The notes: generated by a model not told the origin, from the sequence alone. Numbered from the stretch's first letter, positions 52,233 through 63,252 are shown. The stretch is 64,000 nt of DNA from Lawsonibacter asaccharolyticus (GCA_003112755.1 BFBT01000001.1:3439693-3503692), one strand, 5' to 3'. Numbers and translations: made by a program.

Positions 52233-52836
52233 TTATTGCCGGCCAAGTTCTTTCCGCACCTCATTGTAGTATCTATACACCGTATTCTTATCTACCCCCA
52301 CCTCTCTTGCAATAAGGCTCTTGCTGGTGACCTCCGGGTGCTCCCGCATATAGGCGGCAATGGCTTTCTTCTTCTCACTGATTCCGTCCGGGATAGCCTC
52401 CAGGTCTCCGCTTTCTTTGATGGCCTTAATCTCCGCCCTCATCTGCTCGATCAGCCCAGGCAGGAGCGCCTCACATTCCTCCCGCGTTTTGGCGTACACA
52501 TTGCGGGAGTGCTTCTTGCCGTCCGGCCACATAGGGGAGTAACGGCCCTCCCAGCAGTTCTCGCTGATCTGGGTGATGCAGCCGGTGCCGGGCTTCCGTT
52601 TCCTTCCTACATAGGGCTGGAATGTGGTCATGGCTTGTTTCTCTTGCGGCTCCGCAGGTGATTCCTGCGGAGCCGCTTTTCCTATTTTCTGGTCGATCTT
52701 TGCCGCAGCCTCGGACCGCATCGGGTTGGTGATGTGAGTGTAGATGTCCAGCGTAGTGGCCGCCGACACGTGGCCCAGCATGGCGGAGAGGGTCTTCACA
52801 TCCATCCCGTTTCCCAGAGCGATGGTGGCAAATGTG
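52233..52836 (-). pseudogene. Tyrosine recombinase/integrase C-terminal remnant
   Basis: The frame resumes inside the box II motif: TFATIALGNGMDVKTL, LGHVSAATTLDIYTH with catalytic His and Tyr. It then continues about 150 residues with an AP2-like DNA-binding stretch (GTGCITQISENCWEGRYSP) and a C-terminal HTH-like region (SLIAREVGVDKNTVYRYY). The N-terminal two thirds, with the first Arg, are cut off at the IS66 end (52837). It faces the tRNA-Pro across the defence genes, as an island integrase would. Confidence 0.8.
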
Positions 52837-52936
52837 GTAAGCGTCAAGTAAAGTGACGGGTAGACAGACATGAGAGAATAGTGGTGGAACGTTTTGAGAC
52901 GTTCCGGCACTATTAACTATTAGGCGGTGTATCCGG

Positions 52937-53281
52937 ATGACGAGCAATGAACTGAAGCACCAGGCAAAGGTTCAGAAATGGGGATTGGCAATACAGGACT
53001 GCCGGAGCAGCGGGCTGTCAGTGCGGGAGTGGTGCCGCCAGCGGGGCATCACGCCAACAACATATTACCGATGGGAAAGAGAGGTTCTGTCCGGTATAGG
53101 TAGGAAAGACGCCGAGGGACGTTCTGGGGGCACATTTGTAGAACTGCCAGCACCGCAACCATTGCGAAATAATTCGGAACGTACCGCTACACTCAACATC
53201 GGGAGTAGCAGCATTGATCTGTATCAGGAAATGGGGCCGGAATTGCTGCGGACTCTGGTGGAGCTGCTGAGACAATGCTGA
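52937..53281 (+). CDS. tnpA: IS66 TnpA (accessory ORF1), copy 1
   Basis: A 114-residue HTH protein of the IS66 TnpA family: WGLAIQDCRSSGLSVREWCR, then TTYYRWEREVL. Required with TnpB for IS66 transposition. It overlaps tnpB by 7 bases. Intact here; copy 2 has one extra G. Confidence 0.9.
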   Translation: MTSNELKHQAKVQKWGLAIQDCRSSGLSVREWCRQRGITPTTYYRWEREVLSGIGRKDAEGRSGGTFVELPAPQPLRNNSERTATLNIGSSSIDLYQEMGPELLRTLVELLRQC

Positions 53282-53631
53282 ACGATTTTACCGGAGCAGA
53301 CAAGGTCTACATCGCCTGTGGATATACAGATCTGCGCAAAGGGATCGATGGTTTGGCCACGATGGTACAGCAGCAGTTTGAACTGGACCCATTCACCAAC
53401 ACACTGTTTCTGTTCTGCGGGCGAAAGCGGGACCGAATAAAAGGGCTGTACTGGGAACGGGATGGCTTCATCCTCCTCTACAAGAGGCTGGAGCAGGGAG
53501 CGTACCAGTGGCCGAGGTCCGAAGTTGAGGTGAAGATGCTGACGCCGCAGCAGTACCGCTGGCTGATGGAAGGGCTGAAGATCGAACAGCCCAAAGCGCA
53601 CAAAGCAGTGACTGGCCTGAGTATGGTATAG
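53275..53631 (+). CDS. tnpB: IS66 TnpB (ORF2), copy 1
   Basis: A 118-residue IS66 Orf2-like protein: KVYIACGYTDLRKGIDGLAT, FLFCGRKRDRIKGLYWERDG. Intact in this copy (357 bp); copy 2 lacks two bases. Confidence 0.92.
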   Translation: MLNDFTGADKVYIACGYTDLRKGIDGLATMVQQQFELDPFTNTLFLFCGRKRDRIKGLYWERDGFILLYKRLEQGAYQWPRSEVEVKMLTPQQYRWLMEGLKIEQPKAHKAVTGLSMV

Positions 53632-53710
53632 CATTGAAAATTGGATGCTATTTTCTCGCAAACCATTGAAAGAACTGGTATTTCAAGGGTTTTTATGTTA
53701 TAATAAAGAT

Positions 53711-55294
53711 ATGAAAAACGAAGTGAACATTACCACAAGCAGCACAGAAATGATGACCATTTCCCGTGCGGAATATGAGTCTCTAAAGGCGGAACGAGAC
53801 GAACTGAACCAGAAGCTGGACTGGCTGATGGAACAGGTGCGTCTTGCCAAAAAGAAGGTCTATGGGACATCCTCCGAGCAGACGAAGGAGGAGTTGGTTG
53901 GCCAGCTGAGTTTCATGTTTGATGAGACGGAAGCATGGCTGTCTACCAGGAGGACTGCCACGAGGGAAACCAGGGTTGCCGCTCATACCCGGCAGAAGCG
54001 ATCCTCCCGTGTGGAGGAGGTTCTGCCTGAGAACATCCCTGTTGAGGTGGTGGAGCACCGCGTCCCGGAGTCTGAACGTAACTGTCCTGAATGCGGTACG
54101 CTCATGACAGAGATTGGGACCGAGGTGCGCCGTACTCTGGTAATGGTCCCTGCCCAGGTGAAGATCCGGGAAGATGTTTATTTTACATACGCCTGCCAGA
54201 ACTGCAAGCAGACAGGGACGGAAACACCTATCCTGAAAGCCCCCAAAGAGCCTCCCCTGATTTCGGGCAGCTATGCCTCCCCGGAGGCTGTGGCCCATAT
54301 CATGGTGCAGAAGTTTGTGATGTACGCTCCGCTGTACCGGCAGGAACAGGAATGGAATCGTGCTGGGGTGATGCTCTCCCGCAGACGATGAGCAACTGGG
54401 TGCTGCGGGTGGCGGAGGACTGGCTGCGGCCCATCTATGACCACTTGCACCGGCAGTTGCTTCAGCGCGAGGTTCTCCATGCGGATGAAACAACCTTGCA
54501 GGTGCTGAAGTTGGAAGGGCAGACAGCCAGGAGCAAGTGCTATATGTGGCTGTACCGGACTGGCGGAGACGCCGAGCATCCCATAGTTCTGTATGAGTAC
54601 CAGCAGAACCGGAAGGCGGAGAATGCCGAAGCATTCCTCAAGGGCTTTACGGGCTGGCTCCATGCGGATGGGTATTCCGGCTACCACCGATTGCCGGAGA
54701 ACATCCGGGTGGTTGGCTGCTGGGCGCATCTGCGGCGAAAGTTTGACGAGGCGGTGAACGCCTTGCCAAAAGAGCAGCAGGTTGGCTGCACGGCGTTGGA
54801 GGGACTGCAATACTGTAATATTCTTTTCGCCATTGAAAAGGAACTAGCGGATCTGCCGCCGGAAGAACGTTATATCCAGCGTCTGGCTCGGTCCAAGCCG
54901 GTGATGGACGCTTTGTTGGCATGGGCGGAAACGAAGACCGCCCCGCCCAAGTCCTCTTTGGAAAGGCGCTGTACTATCTGCGGGAGCAGTGGCCATATCT
55001 GAAACGCTTTTTAGAGGACGGGCGTCTGGAAATAAGCACAACCGGGCGGAGCGGAGCATTAACCCTTTGTGATGGGGCGGAAGAACTGGCTGTTCGCCAA
55101 TACGGAGGCGGTGCTCAGAGCAGCGCCATTGTTTACAGTCTGATTGAAACGGCCAGGGAGATAACCTTGATCCATACCGATATTTGGTTCATGTGTTTTC
55201 CAAGGCACCCGGACTGGCAGTTACCGACAAGAACTGGGCCGCAAAGCTGCTCCCGGAAAATATTCCCCCAGAATGTTGTATTACAAAGAAATAG
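53711..55294 (+). pseudogene. tnpC: IS66 TnpC transposase, copy 1, six missing bases
   Basis: The DDE transposase of IS66 with a leading coiled coil, zinc-binding CPECGTLM/CQNCKQ, and the catalytic core (HADETTLQVLK, ADGYSGYHRL). Compared with copy 2 it lacks single bases near 54384, 54960, 55038, 55064, 55105 and 55161. Adding six bases to 1584 gives 1590 (529 residues), the same length copy 2 gives after one repair. Lesions sit mostly in short homopolymers, so sequencing error is likely. Confidence 0.85.
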
Positions 55295-55467
55295 AATATA
55301 TTTGTGAAAGCGGGATTGCCATTGTAAGCCCGCTTTTGCTTTTTCCAATAGGATTATTGGCACCGCGGTGTGGAAAAACAAGGAAGTTTTGTCCTGTTTT
55401 ATCCCATGTCGTCTATCTGTCTGATCTTGTCATATTATGGAACTATCTTATGAAAGGTGGTTCTTTT

Positions 55468-56152
55468 ATGGCAAACACAGAAATTTTCCTGCGCAATATT
55501 TTTGGTACAACTCGTCCGAATATTCGTCCACTCGTTCTTGCTCTAAACATTACCAATGACCTCTTATTTGAACAGCATATCTCCATGTCCGATATTAAAG
55601 CAACGAAACATATTTACCCCGATGTTGCCAGACTGCTTCATAAAAAGCCTGAAACTGTGTACAAGAGCGTGATACGCTTGGCGCATCGCTGCTGGGATGC
55701 ACTTGTGGAACAAGATTTGGTTCTTTCTTATCTGGGACGCTCTATGAAGCAGGAACCAGATCCCAGCGTTTTATTACCTATCTAGCTGTCTACATTCAAT
55801 CCGATATCCCGTTTTTTGAATTCATTGAGCGTGACCCTGGTTTCTTTTCCGAGACTCGCCTGACATATTCGGAATGTCTGATATTCCGCCTGAATCGACT
55901 ACAAAGTTGCTGCTGCGCAACAAACCGCTCCTGGTTTCTCAAGCAATGGCTTTTACATCCCCGGCCGGATTGACCACATTTCCTGTCTGTCCCGCGTGTA
56001 TGGCCACTTTGGAACGTGAAGGCCAGAACTTTTGTGACCATTGCGGACAACGCCTGGATTGGCGTTGGTACAAGCACGCCCAGATCATCTACCCCGGGCA
56101 AAAATCAGCACTCAATATTCTTGACAAGGATGATGTTCTAATCTCCACTTAA
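55468..56152 (+). pseudogene. IS passenger gene 1: Spo0A-C-like HTH with zinc ribbon, copy 1
   Basis: Same gene as 62566-63252 but missing one T near 55774 and one near 55842. The HTH part (YPDVARLLHKKPETVYKSVI) and C-terminal zinc ribbon are split between frames. Repair gives 687 bp as in copy 2. Confidence 0.75.
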
Positions 56153-56206
56153 AAGGGATTGAAATATTTAATAAAGTCTTTAGAAACCATATAAGGAGAT
56201 GATACG

Positions 56207-56552
56207 ATGGTTGCCTCCTCAGCCATTTGTGATCTATTATACCAGCTTGGAATATCCGCTATTACAAGGATTTCTCCATACCGCTTATGCAGTATCTTTG
56301 TGCGTGGAACAGCAAGACAGGCTTTTGTTGGTGACAAAGTGGCTGTATCCCGATGTCGCCAGGAAGTATGGGACGAACTGGAAGGCGGTGGAACGAAATA
56401 TTCGAACTGTATCTACTATTGCCTGGAAGCACAATCTCCCCTTGTTGGAATCTCTTTCCCATAGACACCTTGACAGGCGCTTGCGTTCCGCTGAATTTCT
56501 TGCTGTACTTTTCCATGCAGTCTGCTCTGACGAATTTGAGCGCCCTGCTTAA
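56207..56552 (+). pseudogene. IS passenger gene 2: Spo0A-C-like HTH, copy 1
   Basis: The frame starts MVASSAICDLLYQLG and needs two extra A near 56260-56270 to continue into LHTAYAVSLCVEQ, YPDVARKYGTNWKAVERNIR and the C-terminal RSAEFLAVLFHAV. Repaired length is 348 bp (115 residues). It resembles a bare Spo0A DNA-binding domain. Confidence 0.7.
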
Positions 56553-56685
56553 ATTGTAGTCTCAAAATTTTTATTGCTTCCAGAAGCAAAGAATGAGAGC
56601 AGACAAAGTATTGGCTGCTCTCGTTCTTTTTATCTCATATTATATTTGACGCTTACTAAGCATGTCCCCCCTTCTTCTGATTTTG

Positions 56686-56886
56686 CTATTTCCAATTTCT
56701 AGAACATGCTACTACTCCAGATAAATATAGAATGGCGCATACAGTATCCGAAGCCCCTCCTCGGAAATAAAACAGGTCAAATTTTCGTAAGAACTCAATT
56801 ATTATTGCTCCGAGCAAAATGGTTACAGAAAAGATAGCAACCTTTTTAATAGTTGATTTAATTACTGTCTTCAAATTAGTTCCCAT
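56686..56886 (-). CDS. Small membrane protein (66 residues)
   Basis: It has one strong hydrophobic helix near residues 15-32 (VAIFSVTILLGAIIIEFL) and a second weaker one near 46-60. Its ATG overlaps the TGA of the secreted-protein gene (TGATG), so the two are coupled. Not recognised. It ends 29 bp from the IS copy 1 right end. Confidence 0.5.
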   Translation of the reverse strand: MGTNLKTVIKSTIKKVAIFSVTILLGAIIIEFLRKFDLFYFRGGASDTVCAILYLSGVVACSRNWK

Positions 56887-58019
56887 CAGGACACATCACT
56901 AGATGTGCAGGTAATTGTCCGGTCTAAAGAGATTTCTTCTTGTGCGGTCAAGAGCGAATCAAGCGTATATCCAGCATAAAGATTAAGTTTGACGCTGGAC
57001 TTGTTGTAAGAACAAACAAAGGTTGCAGCTGGTTCAAACCGACAATTATCTTTCTGCGCATCTTTTTCAAGCGCTAACTCCCAAATTGCATCTGTGGAAG
57101 TACACTGAGTTGAGATTTCCGTGTCATAAATATTGCGAGTATAGGATTTTGAATGTCCAAAGGATATATTATCTAAACTCACACCAACGCTGACTTCATA
57201 GGTCTCAGTGCCAATGTAATATCCTACTGGGACCGTAGTCATCCAAGGTCACACTGGTAGTTACGGTACCAGTTCTACCGTCATTTCTTCCCCTTCGTAC
57301 TTACTCTCGTATTGGTAATTATCATCATGCAGTACCGCCCAGGAATCCCATTAATGTCACAGAACACTAAATAGTAATCTTCTTTGTCATAGTTCTGCAC
57401 AGTATAGAATTCATAATCGGCTACCAGTTTTCCTTTTGGAGTCTTGTATATGTGTAGGACTTACTTCCCAAGTATTCACCCTCTTCATCGCTGGCCATAG
57501 GACGAAGGGACTGGTCATTTTGATTGATGTCTTTCGACATAATCTGGGCAACCGTTTCGTCAATCAAAGCATCGTAGTCTTGGTATCATCATATCCGACG
57601 TTGATTGTGTGGGTTGAAATCGTATTATTGCGATCTAAGTAATATATGGTTGCAATATCCTCCCCGGTCCGATAGACGAGTTAGACATCATACTAGAGCT
57701 TGGCTCTGTACTGTCTTGGGCTGCAAGGTCAAAATAGCGATCTAAAACAGTTGTAGATGATCCGTTATCGTTTCGATAACAATAATCCCGTTTTTAGCTA
57801 GGAACCTTTTTAGCAGCGCAGGACTGTCAAGATCAGTCACTACACTATAGTTGAAGGCGTAAGCGTCAAAACACAGTTATCCTCACCTGATACGGATTGA
57901 ATCTCCTCTATCGATACTTCGATATAGTCTGGATTGTTTAGTGACTCGCTAGAAAATGCAAGTGTAGCAGTGGTCAACAACGCTATGGCACAAATAACGG
58001 CCGCAATATTTTTTAACAT
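56886..58019 (-). pseudogene. Secreted protein gene with several frameshifts
   Basis: The start is the ATG at 58019 with AAGGAG upstream and a signal peptide (MLKNIAAVICAIALLTTATL, cleavage near LAFS). The frame breaks near 57860 (just after CVLTL) and again several times, but the missing parts can be read in other frames (SPALLKRFLAKNGIIVIE; DKEDYYLVFCDINGIPG) down to the C-terminus TITCTSSDVS. An original of about 380 residues is likely. Family unknown. Repeated one-base losses match the error pattern of the IS copies. Confidence 0.6.
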
Positions 58020-58074
58020 ACAACTCACTCCTTATAAGTAATTCAAATCAGATCTTGCATCTCAATCACTCGCT

Positions 58075-58557
58075 TTAGTTTGCAATCCCAGTAGTAACCT
58101 TAGTCTCATTATAATAGCGCCAAGACAGTTCATAGGAGGAAGTAAAGGTGACAGATTTTCGATCAGTGCTAATAGTGTATTGATCCTTTAATTCTTTGCT
58201 CTCCACATCAAAGTAAAGCAAATGGAGTCAGGCGACATTGAGGAATTTGCATTGGTAATTTATCAAAAATATAATCACCACTTGAATTTACCTTTGCAGT
58301 CCAATCAAATTCAATTGTTTGAGTCCAGTCAAAATCTGTAAGTGTACCCACTCCGCCAATCTCCACCCAGAGCACAGTGAAATCCCCATATAGTGCCCGG
58401 ACATAACTTCACTATCCGCGTATGTAATTATAGAATTGGATAAAAGATCCGAAAATGTTACATCGATAGAATCTACATATCCGAGAGTGTCTATCCCCAC
58501 AACAGACTGCGAAGAAGCATCTGTGTTTTTGCAAATGGCACTGATTCCTGAAAGCAA
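58075..58557 (-). pseudogene. Second broken secreted-type gene
   Basis: Fragments in different frames read LSGISAICKNTDASSQSVVG near the start and SVTFTSSYELSWRYY near the stop at 58075. No start codon with a ribosome site is visible. Together they look like one protein of about 165 residues with at least two frame breaks. Not recognised. Confidence 0.4.
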
Positions 58558-58623
58558 ATGTTATGATTTATCCATCATCAGACTAATGGATTGCATAAAG
58601 TGAAATCAAAGAACTTTATATTT

Positions 58624-59705
58624 TTACGGAGTCGGCGTGCCAACGATCTCATATTCTCCCACCACAGTCACACCGTCCGACTCATAGACCGGAATCATCC
58701 GGCCTCCCTGCCACTTCTCCAGATAGGCAGGCACTTCTTCCGGCGTCTTGGGAATCTCCAGGTCGCTCACACGATAGTAGCCGGACGCCCCGTTGGTGGC
58801 GTTCACCGCCACCAGATCAGGCAGGTATCCCAGGCGGGAGCGGACCATAGGTCTCGCCATTCTCGTTCACAGCATAGGCAATCCCATCCCTCTCGTTTTC
58901 AATCATGCGGAAGTATTCCTCGGAGATCACGATCTGGTACTGGTCCACCACATTGCCCTCCAGGTCATACATGGGGACCAGCCAGCCCTCCTGACCGTTG
59001 CGGGCCATCTCCAGCACCGTCTCACGGTACTCAGCAGCCTCTTCTGGAGTGTTGGCGCTGGGCAGGAAATCCTCTGCCTTGACATAGCCCTCGGTGCCAT
59101 TTACGCCCAGAGCAGCCACCAGATTGGGCATCTCGCCCACCAGATTGGTCAGCAGATAGGAGCCATAGGACTCACCGGCGGTGGTCACGGGATAGCTGCC
59201 GTCCGGCTCCAGGGTCTCAGCGGCCAACGCCTGAGTGGCGGCAGCAGCCCGGGAGCCGCCGTAGGTATCGGTGTCCGGCGTGGAATAAGAATTGTATTTG
59301 GAACCATTTCGGACATACACGGTCCCGGTAGCATAGACCACGTCAGAGGTCGTCTTCGAGCTTGTTGTAGAGGAGGCAAAGGTATCTCCAGACCCGTTGT
59401 AGAAGGTTGTGGAGGTGGCGAGCGGCTTGTTTCTGCGTCTCGCTGTAAAGGACACCCTGGGCCCCCACGGTGTTTGCGCTCATCTTTTCGACATCCGCAT
59501 TTGCAGTCCAGGCGCTGGCTCTGAACGTGCGGCTGGAATCAGGATAGAGACAGCTCCAGTAGTCGTAGGTCAATCCGCCGGTGGTGACAGAATCACACAT
59601 CGGACTTGATCTCATACGAGGCTGCCTGGGAGGGCAGGATACCCACCAGGAGCGCCGCGCACAGGAGGGCAGACAGCGAACCGGTAATCTTTTCATCTGT
59701 TTCAT
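58624..59705 (-). pseudogene. Secreted protein with two 'PDLVA' repeats, frameshifted
   Basis: The start is the ATG at 59705 behind GGAAAGGAGAACCCC. A signal peptide (TGSLSALLCAALLVGILPS, then QAAS) is in one frame and the mature part in others, with breaks near 59680, 59440 and 58845. The mature protein ends in two tandem units: YGSYLLTNLVGEMPNLVAAL with GYVKAEDF and VPMYDLEGNVV, then GYLPDLVAV with GYYRVSDLE and IPVYESDGVTVV. About 360 residues when joined. Repeats of this kind are seen in extracellular proteins of gut Clostridia; the role is unknown. Confidence 0.6.
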
Positions 59706-59922
59706 GGGGTTCTCCTTTCCATAATAGCGGCAAAGGGCAGCCCCTTTGTCAATCCTATTCCAGGGCAAATCTCGGCGCCGATTTTGTCCTTCATCTTCTT
59801 TATGTCGCCAGTGCAGGATTTTGTTGCACTGATTTTTAAATTTTCCCAATTTTTTTGCTCCTGGTCCGAAGGGGCTCTTTGCGCCTCCTTTCCCTCTGTG
59901 AAAACAGGGGAACGACCAGGGC

Positions 59923-59930
59923 GTTGGGGC
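59923..59930. repeat. 8-bp target duplication of IS66 copy 2
   Basis: GTTGGGGC at 59923-59930 repeats exactly at 63756-63763. Eight bases is the usual IS66 duplication, so copy 2 is an undisturbed insertion. Confidence 0.9.
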
Positions 59931-60030
59931 GTAAGCGTCAAGTAAAGTGACGGGTAGACAGACATGAGAGAATAGTGGTGGAACGTTTTGAGACGTTCCG
60001 GCACTATTAACTATTAGGCGGTGTATCCGG

Positions 60031-60376
60031 ATGACGAGCAATGAACTGAAGCACCAGGCAAAGGTTCAGAAATGGGGATTGGCAATACAGGACTGCCGGA
60101 GCAGCGGGCTGTCAGTGCGGGAGTGGTGCCGCCAGCGGGGCATCACGCCAACAACATATTACCGATGGGAAAGAGAGGTTCTGTCCGGTATAGGTAGGAA
60201 AGACGCCGAGGGACGTTCTGGGGGCACATTTGTAGAACTGCCAGCACCGCAACCATTGCGAAATAATTCGGAACGTACCGCTACACTCAACATCGGGAGT
60301 AGCAGCATTGATCTGTATCAGGAAATGGGGCCGGAATTGCTGCGGGACTCTGGTGGAGCTGCTGAGACAATGCTGA
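60031..60376 (+). pseudogene. tnpA: IS66 TnpA, copy 2, one extra base
   Basis: Identical to copy 1 until an extra G near 60345, eleven codons before the stop. The frame then runs on into tnpB. 346 bp against 345. Confidence 0.8.
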
Positions 60377-60724
60377 ACGATTTTACCGGAGCAGACAAGG
60401 TCTACATCGCCTGTGGATATACAGATCTGCGCAAAGGATCGATGGTTTGGCCACGATGGTACAGCAGCAGTTTGAACTGGACCCATTCACCAACACACTG
60501 TTTCTGTTCTGCGGGCGAAAGCGGGACCGAATAAAAGGGCTGTACTGGGAACGGATGGCTTCATCCTCCTCTACAAGAGGCTGGAGCAGGGAGCGTACCA
60601 GTGGCCGAGGTCCGAAGTTGAGGTGAAGATGCTGACGCCGCAGCAGTACCGCTGGCTGATGGAAGGGCTGAAGATCGAACAGCCCAAAGCGCACAAAGCA
60701 GTGACTGGCCTGAGTATGGTATAG
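60370..60724 (+). pseudogene. tnpB: IS66 TnpB, copy 2, two missing bases
   Basis: Lacks one G near 60437 and one near 60555 compared with copy 1 (355 against 357 bp). Otherwise the same protein. Confidence 0.8.
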
Positions 60725-60800
60725 CATTGAAAATTGGATGCTATTTTCTCGCAAACCATTGAAAGAACTGGTATTTCAAGGGTTTTTATGTAATAAAGAT

Positions 60801-62389
60801 ATGAAAAACGAAGTGAACATTACACCAAGCAGCACAGAAATGATGACCATTTCCCGTGCGGAATATGAGTCTCTAAAGGCGGAACGAGACGAACTGAACC
60901 AGAAGCTGGACTGGCTGATGGAACAGGTGCGTCTTGCCAAAAAGAAGGTCTATGGGACATCCTCCGAGCAGACGAAGGAGGAGTTGGTTGGCCAGCTGAG
61001 TTTCATGTTTGATGAGACGGAAGCATGGCTGTCTACCAGGAGGACTGCCACGAGGGAAACCAGGGTTGCCGCTCATACCCGGCAGAAGCGATCCTCCCGT
61101 GTGGAGGAGGTTCTGCCTGAGAACATCCCTGTTGAGGTGGTGGAGCACCGCGTCCGGAGTCTGAACGTAACTGTCCTGAATGCGGTACGCTCATGACAGA
61201 GATTGGGACCGAGGTGCGCCGTACTCTGGTAATGGTCCCTGCCCAGGTGAAGATCCGGGAAGATGTTTATTTTACATACGCCTGCCAGAACTGCAAGCAG
61301 ACAGGGACGGAAACACCTATCCTGAAAGCCCCCAAAGAGCCTCCCCTGATTTCGGGCAGCTATGCCTCCCCGGAGGCTGTGGCCCATATCATGGTGCAGA
61401 AGTTTGTGATGTACGCTCCGCTGTACCGGCAGGAACAGGAATGGAATCGTGCTGGGGTGATGCTCTCCCGGCAGACGATGAGCAACTGGGTGCTGCGGGT
61501 GGCGGAGGACTGGCTGCGGCCCATCTATGACCACTTGCACCGGCAGTTGCTTCAGCGCGAGGTTCTCCATGCGGATGAAACAACCTTGCAGGTGCTGAAG
61601 TTGGAAGGGCAGACAGCCAGGAGCAAGTGCTATATGTGGCTGTACCGGACTGGCGGAGACGCCGAGCATCCCATAGTTCTGTATGAGTACCAGCAGAACC
61701 GGAAGGCGGAGAATGCCGAAGCATTCCTCAAGGGCTTTACGGGCTGGCTCCATGCGGATGGGTATTCCGGCTACCACCGATTGCCGGAGAACATCCGGGT
61801 GGTTGGCTGCTGGGCGCATCTGCGGCGAAAGTTTGACGAGGCGGTGAACGCCTTGCCAAAAGAGCAGCAGGTTGGCTGCACGGCGTTGGAGGGACTGCAA
61901 TACTGTAAATATCTTTTCGCCATTGAAAAGGAACTAGCGGATCTGCCGCCGGAAGAACGTTATATCCAGCGTCTGGCTCGGTCCAAGCCGGTGATGGACG
62001 CTTTGTTGGCATGGGCGGAAACGAAGACCGCCCCGCCCAAGTCCTCTTTGGGAAAGGCGCTGTACTATCTGCGGGAGCAGTGGCCATATCTGAAACGCTT
62101 TTTAGAGGACGGGCGTCTGGAAATAAGCAACAACCGGGCGGAGCGGAGCATTAAACCCTTTGTGATGGGGCGGAAGAACTGGCTGTTCGCCAATACGGAG
62201 GGCGGTGCTCAGAGCAGCGCCATTGTTTACAGTCTGATTGAAACGGCCAGGGAGAATAACCTTGATCCATACCGATATTTGGTTCATGTGTTTTCCAAGG
62301 CACCCGGACTGGCAGTTACCGACAAGAACTGGGCCGCAAAGCTGCTCCCGGAAAATATTCCCCCAGAATGTTGTATTACAAAGAAATAG
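60801..62389 (+). pseudogene. tnpC: IS66 TnpC transposase, copy 2, one missing base
   Basis: One C is missing near 61155, which splits the gene into 60801-61196 and a second open part from about 61193. The second part is a complete catalytic core: HADETTLQVL, HADGYSGYHRLPENIRVVGC, NNRAERSIKPFVMGRKNW. With the base restored it is 1590 bp, 529 residues. Confidence 0.85.
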
Positions 62390-62565
62390 AATATATCTTG
62401 TGAAAGCGGGATTGCCATTGGTAAGCCCGCTTTTGCTTTTTCCAATAGGGATTATTGGCACCGCGGTGTGGAAAAACAAGGAAGTTTTGTCCTGTTTTAT
62501 CCCATGTCGTCTATCTGTCTGATCTTGTCATATTATGGAACTATCTTATGAAAGGTGGTTCTTTT

Positions 62566-63252
62566 ATGGCAAACACAGAAATTTTCCTGCGCAATATTTT
62601 TGGTACAACTCGTCCGAATATTCGTCCACTCGTTCTTGCTCTAAACATTACCAATGACTCTTTATTTGAACAGCATATCTCCATGTCCGATATTAAAGCA
62701 ACGAAACATATTTACCCCGATGTTGCCAGACTGCTTCATAAAAAGCCTGAAACTGTGTACAAGAGCGTGATACGCTTGGCGCATCGCTGCTGGGATGCAC
62801 TTGTGGAACAAGATTTGGTTCTTTCTTATCTGGGACGCTCTATGAAGCAGGAACCAGATCCCAGCGTTTTTATTACCTATCTAGCTGTCTACATTCAATC
62901 CGATATCCCGTTTTTTGAATTCATTGAGCGTGACCCTGGTTTTCTTTTCCGAGACTCGCCTGACATATTCGGAATGTCTGATATTCCGCCTGAATCGACT
63001 ACAAAGTTGCTGCTGCGCAACAAACCGCTCCTGGTTTCTCAAGCAATGGCTTTTACATCCCCGGCCGGATTGACCACATTTCCTGTCTGTCCCGCGTGTA
63101 TGGCCACTTTGGAACGTGAAGGCCAGAACTTTTGTGACCATTGCGGACAACGCCTGGATTGGCGTTGGTACAAGCACGCCCAGATCATCTACCCCGGGCA
63201 AAAATCAGCACTCAATATTCTTGACAAGGATGATGTTCTAATCTCCACTTAA
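62566..63252 (+). CDS. IS66 passenger: Spo0A-C-like HTH protein with zinc ribbon
   Basis: A 228-residue intact protein. Residues about 15-100 resemble the Spo0A C-terminal DNA-binding fold (KHIYPDVARLLHKKPETVYK, then RLAHRCWDAL). A C-terminal zinc ribbon has two CxxC pairs (CPACMATLE and FCDHCGQRLDW). AAAGGTGG precedes the ATG. It has no receiver domain, so it is not a classic Spo0A. Being in both IS copies, it travels with the element and could regulate transposition or the host's sporulation genes. Confidence 0.72.
   Translation: MANTEIFLRNIFGTTRPNIRPLVLALNITNDSLFEQHISMSDIKATKHIYPDVARLLHKKPETVYKSVIRLAHRCWDALVEQDLVLSYLGRSMKQEPDPSVFITYLAVYIQSDIPFFEFIERDPGFLFRDSPDIFGMSDIPPESTTKLLLRNKPLLVSQAMAFTSPAGLTTFPVCPACMATLEREGQNFCDHCGQRLDWRWYKHAQIIYPGQKSALNILDKDDVLIST

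Larger units (their letters stand above)
52837..56656 (+). mobile_element. IS66-family element, copy 1 (no target duplication)
   Basis: A 3.8-kb element from GTAAGCGTCAA to TTGACGCTTAC, with 11-base terminal inverted repeats. It holds tnpA, tnpB and tnpC plus two passenger genes. The flanking 8-mers are CAAATGTG and TAAGCATG, so there is no target-site duplication. The left flank is a cut integrase gene. Recombination between IS copies or an adjacent deletion would explain this. Confidence 0.9.

Noticed and set aside
53711..55294. Programmed frameshifting in the IS66 transposase
   Set aside because: The breaks differ between the two copies and vanish when they are combined, so they are not a shared recoding site.
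57436..57642. Plus-strand 68-residue frame between the IS copies
   Set aside because: No ribosome site; the minus strand carries readable pieces of a secreted protein in this stretch.
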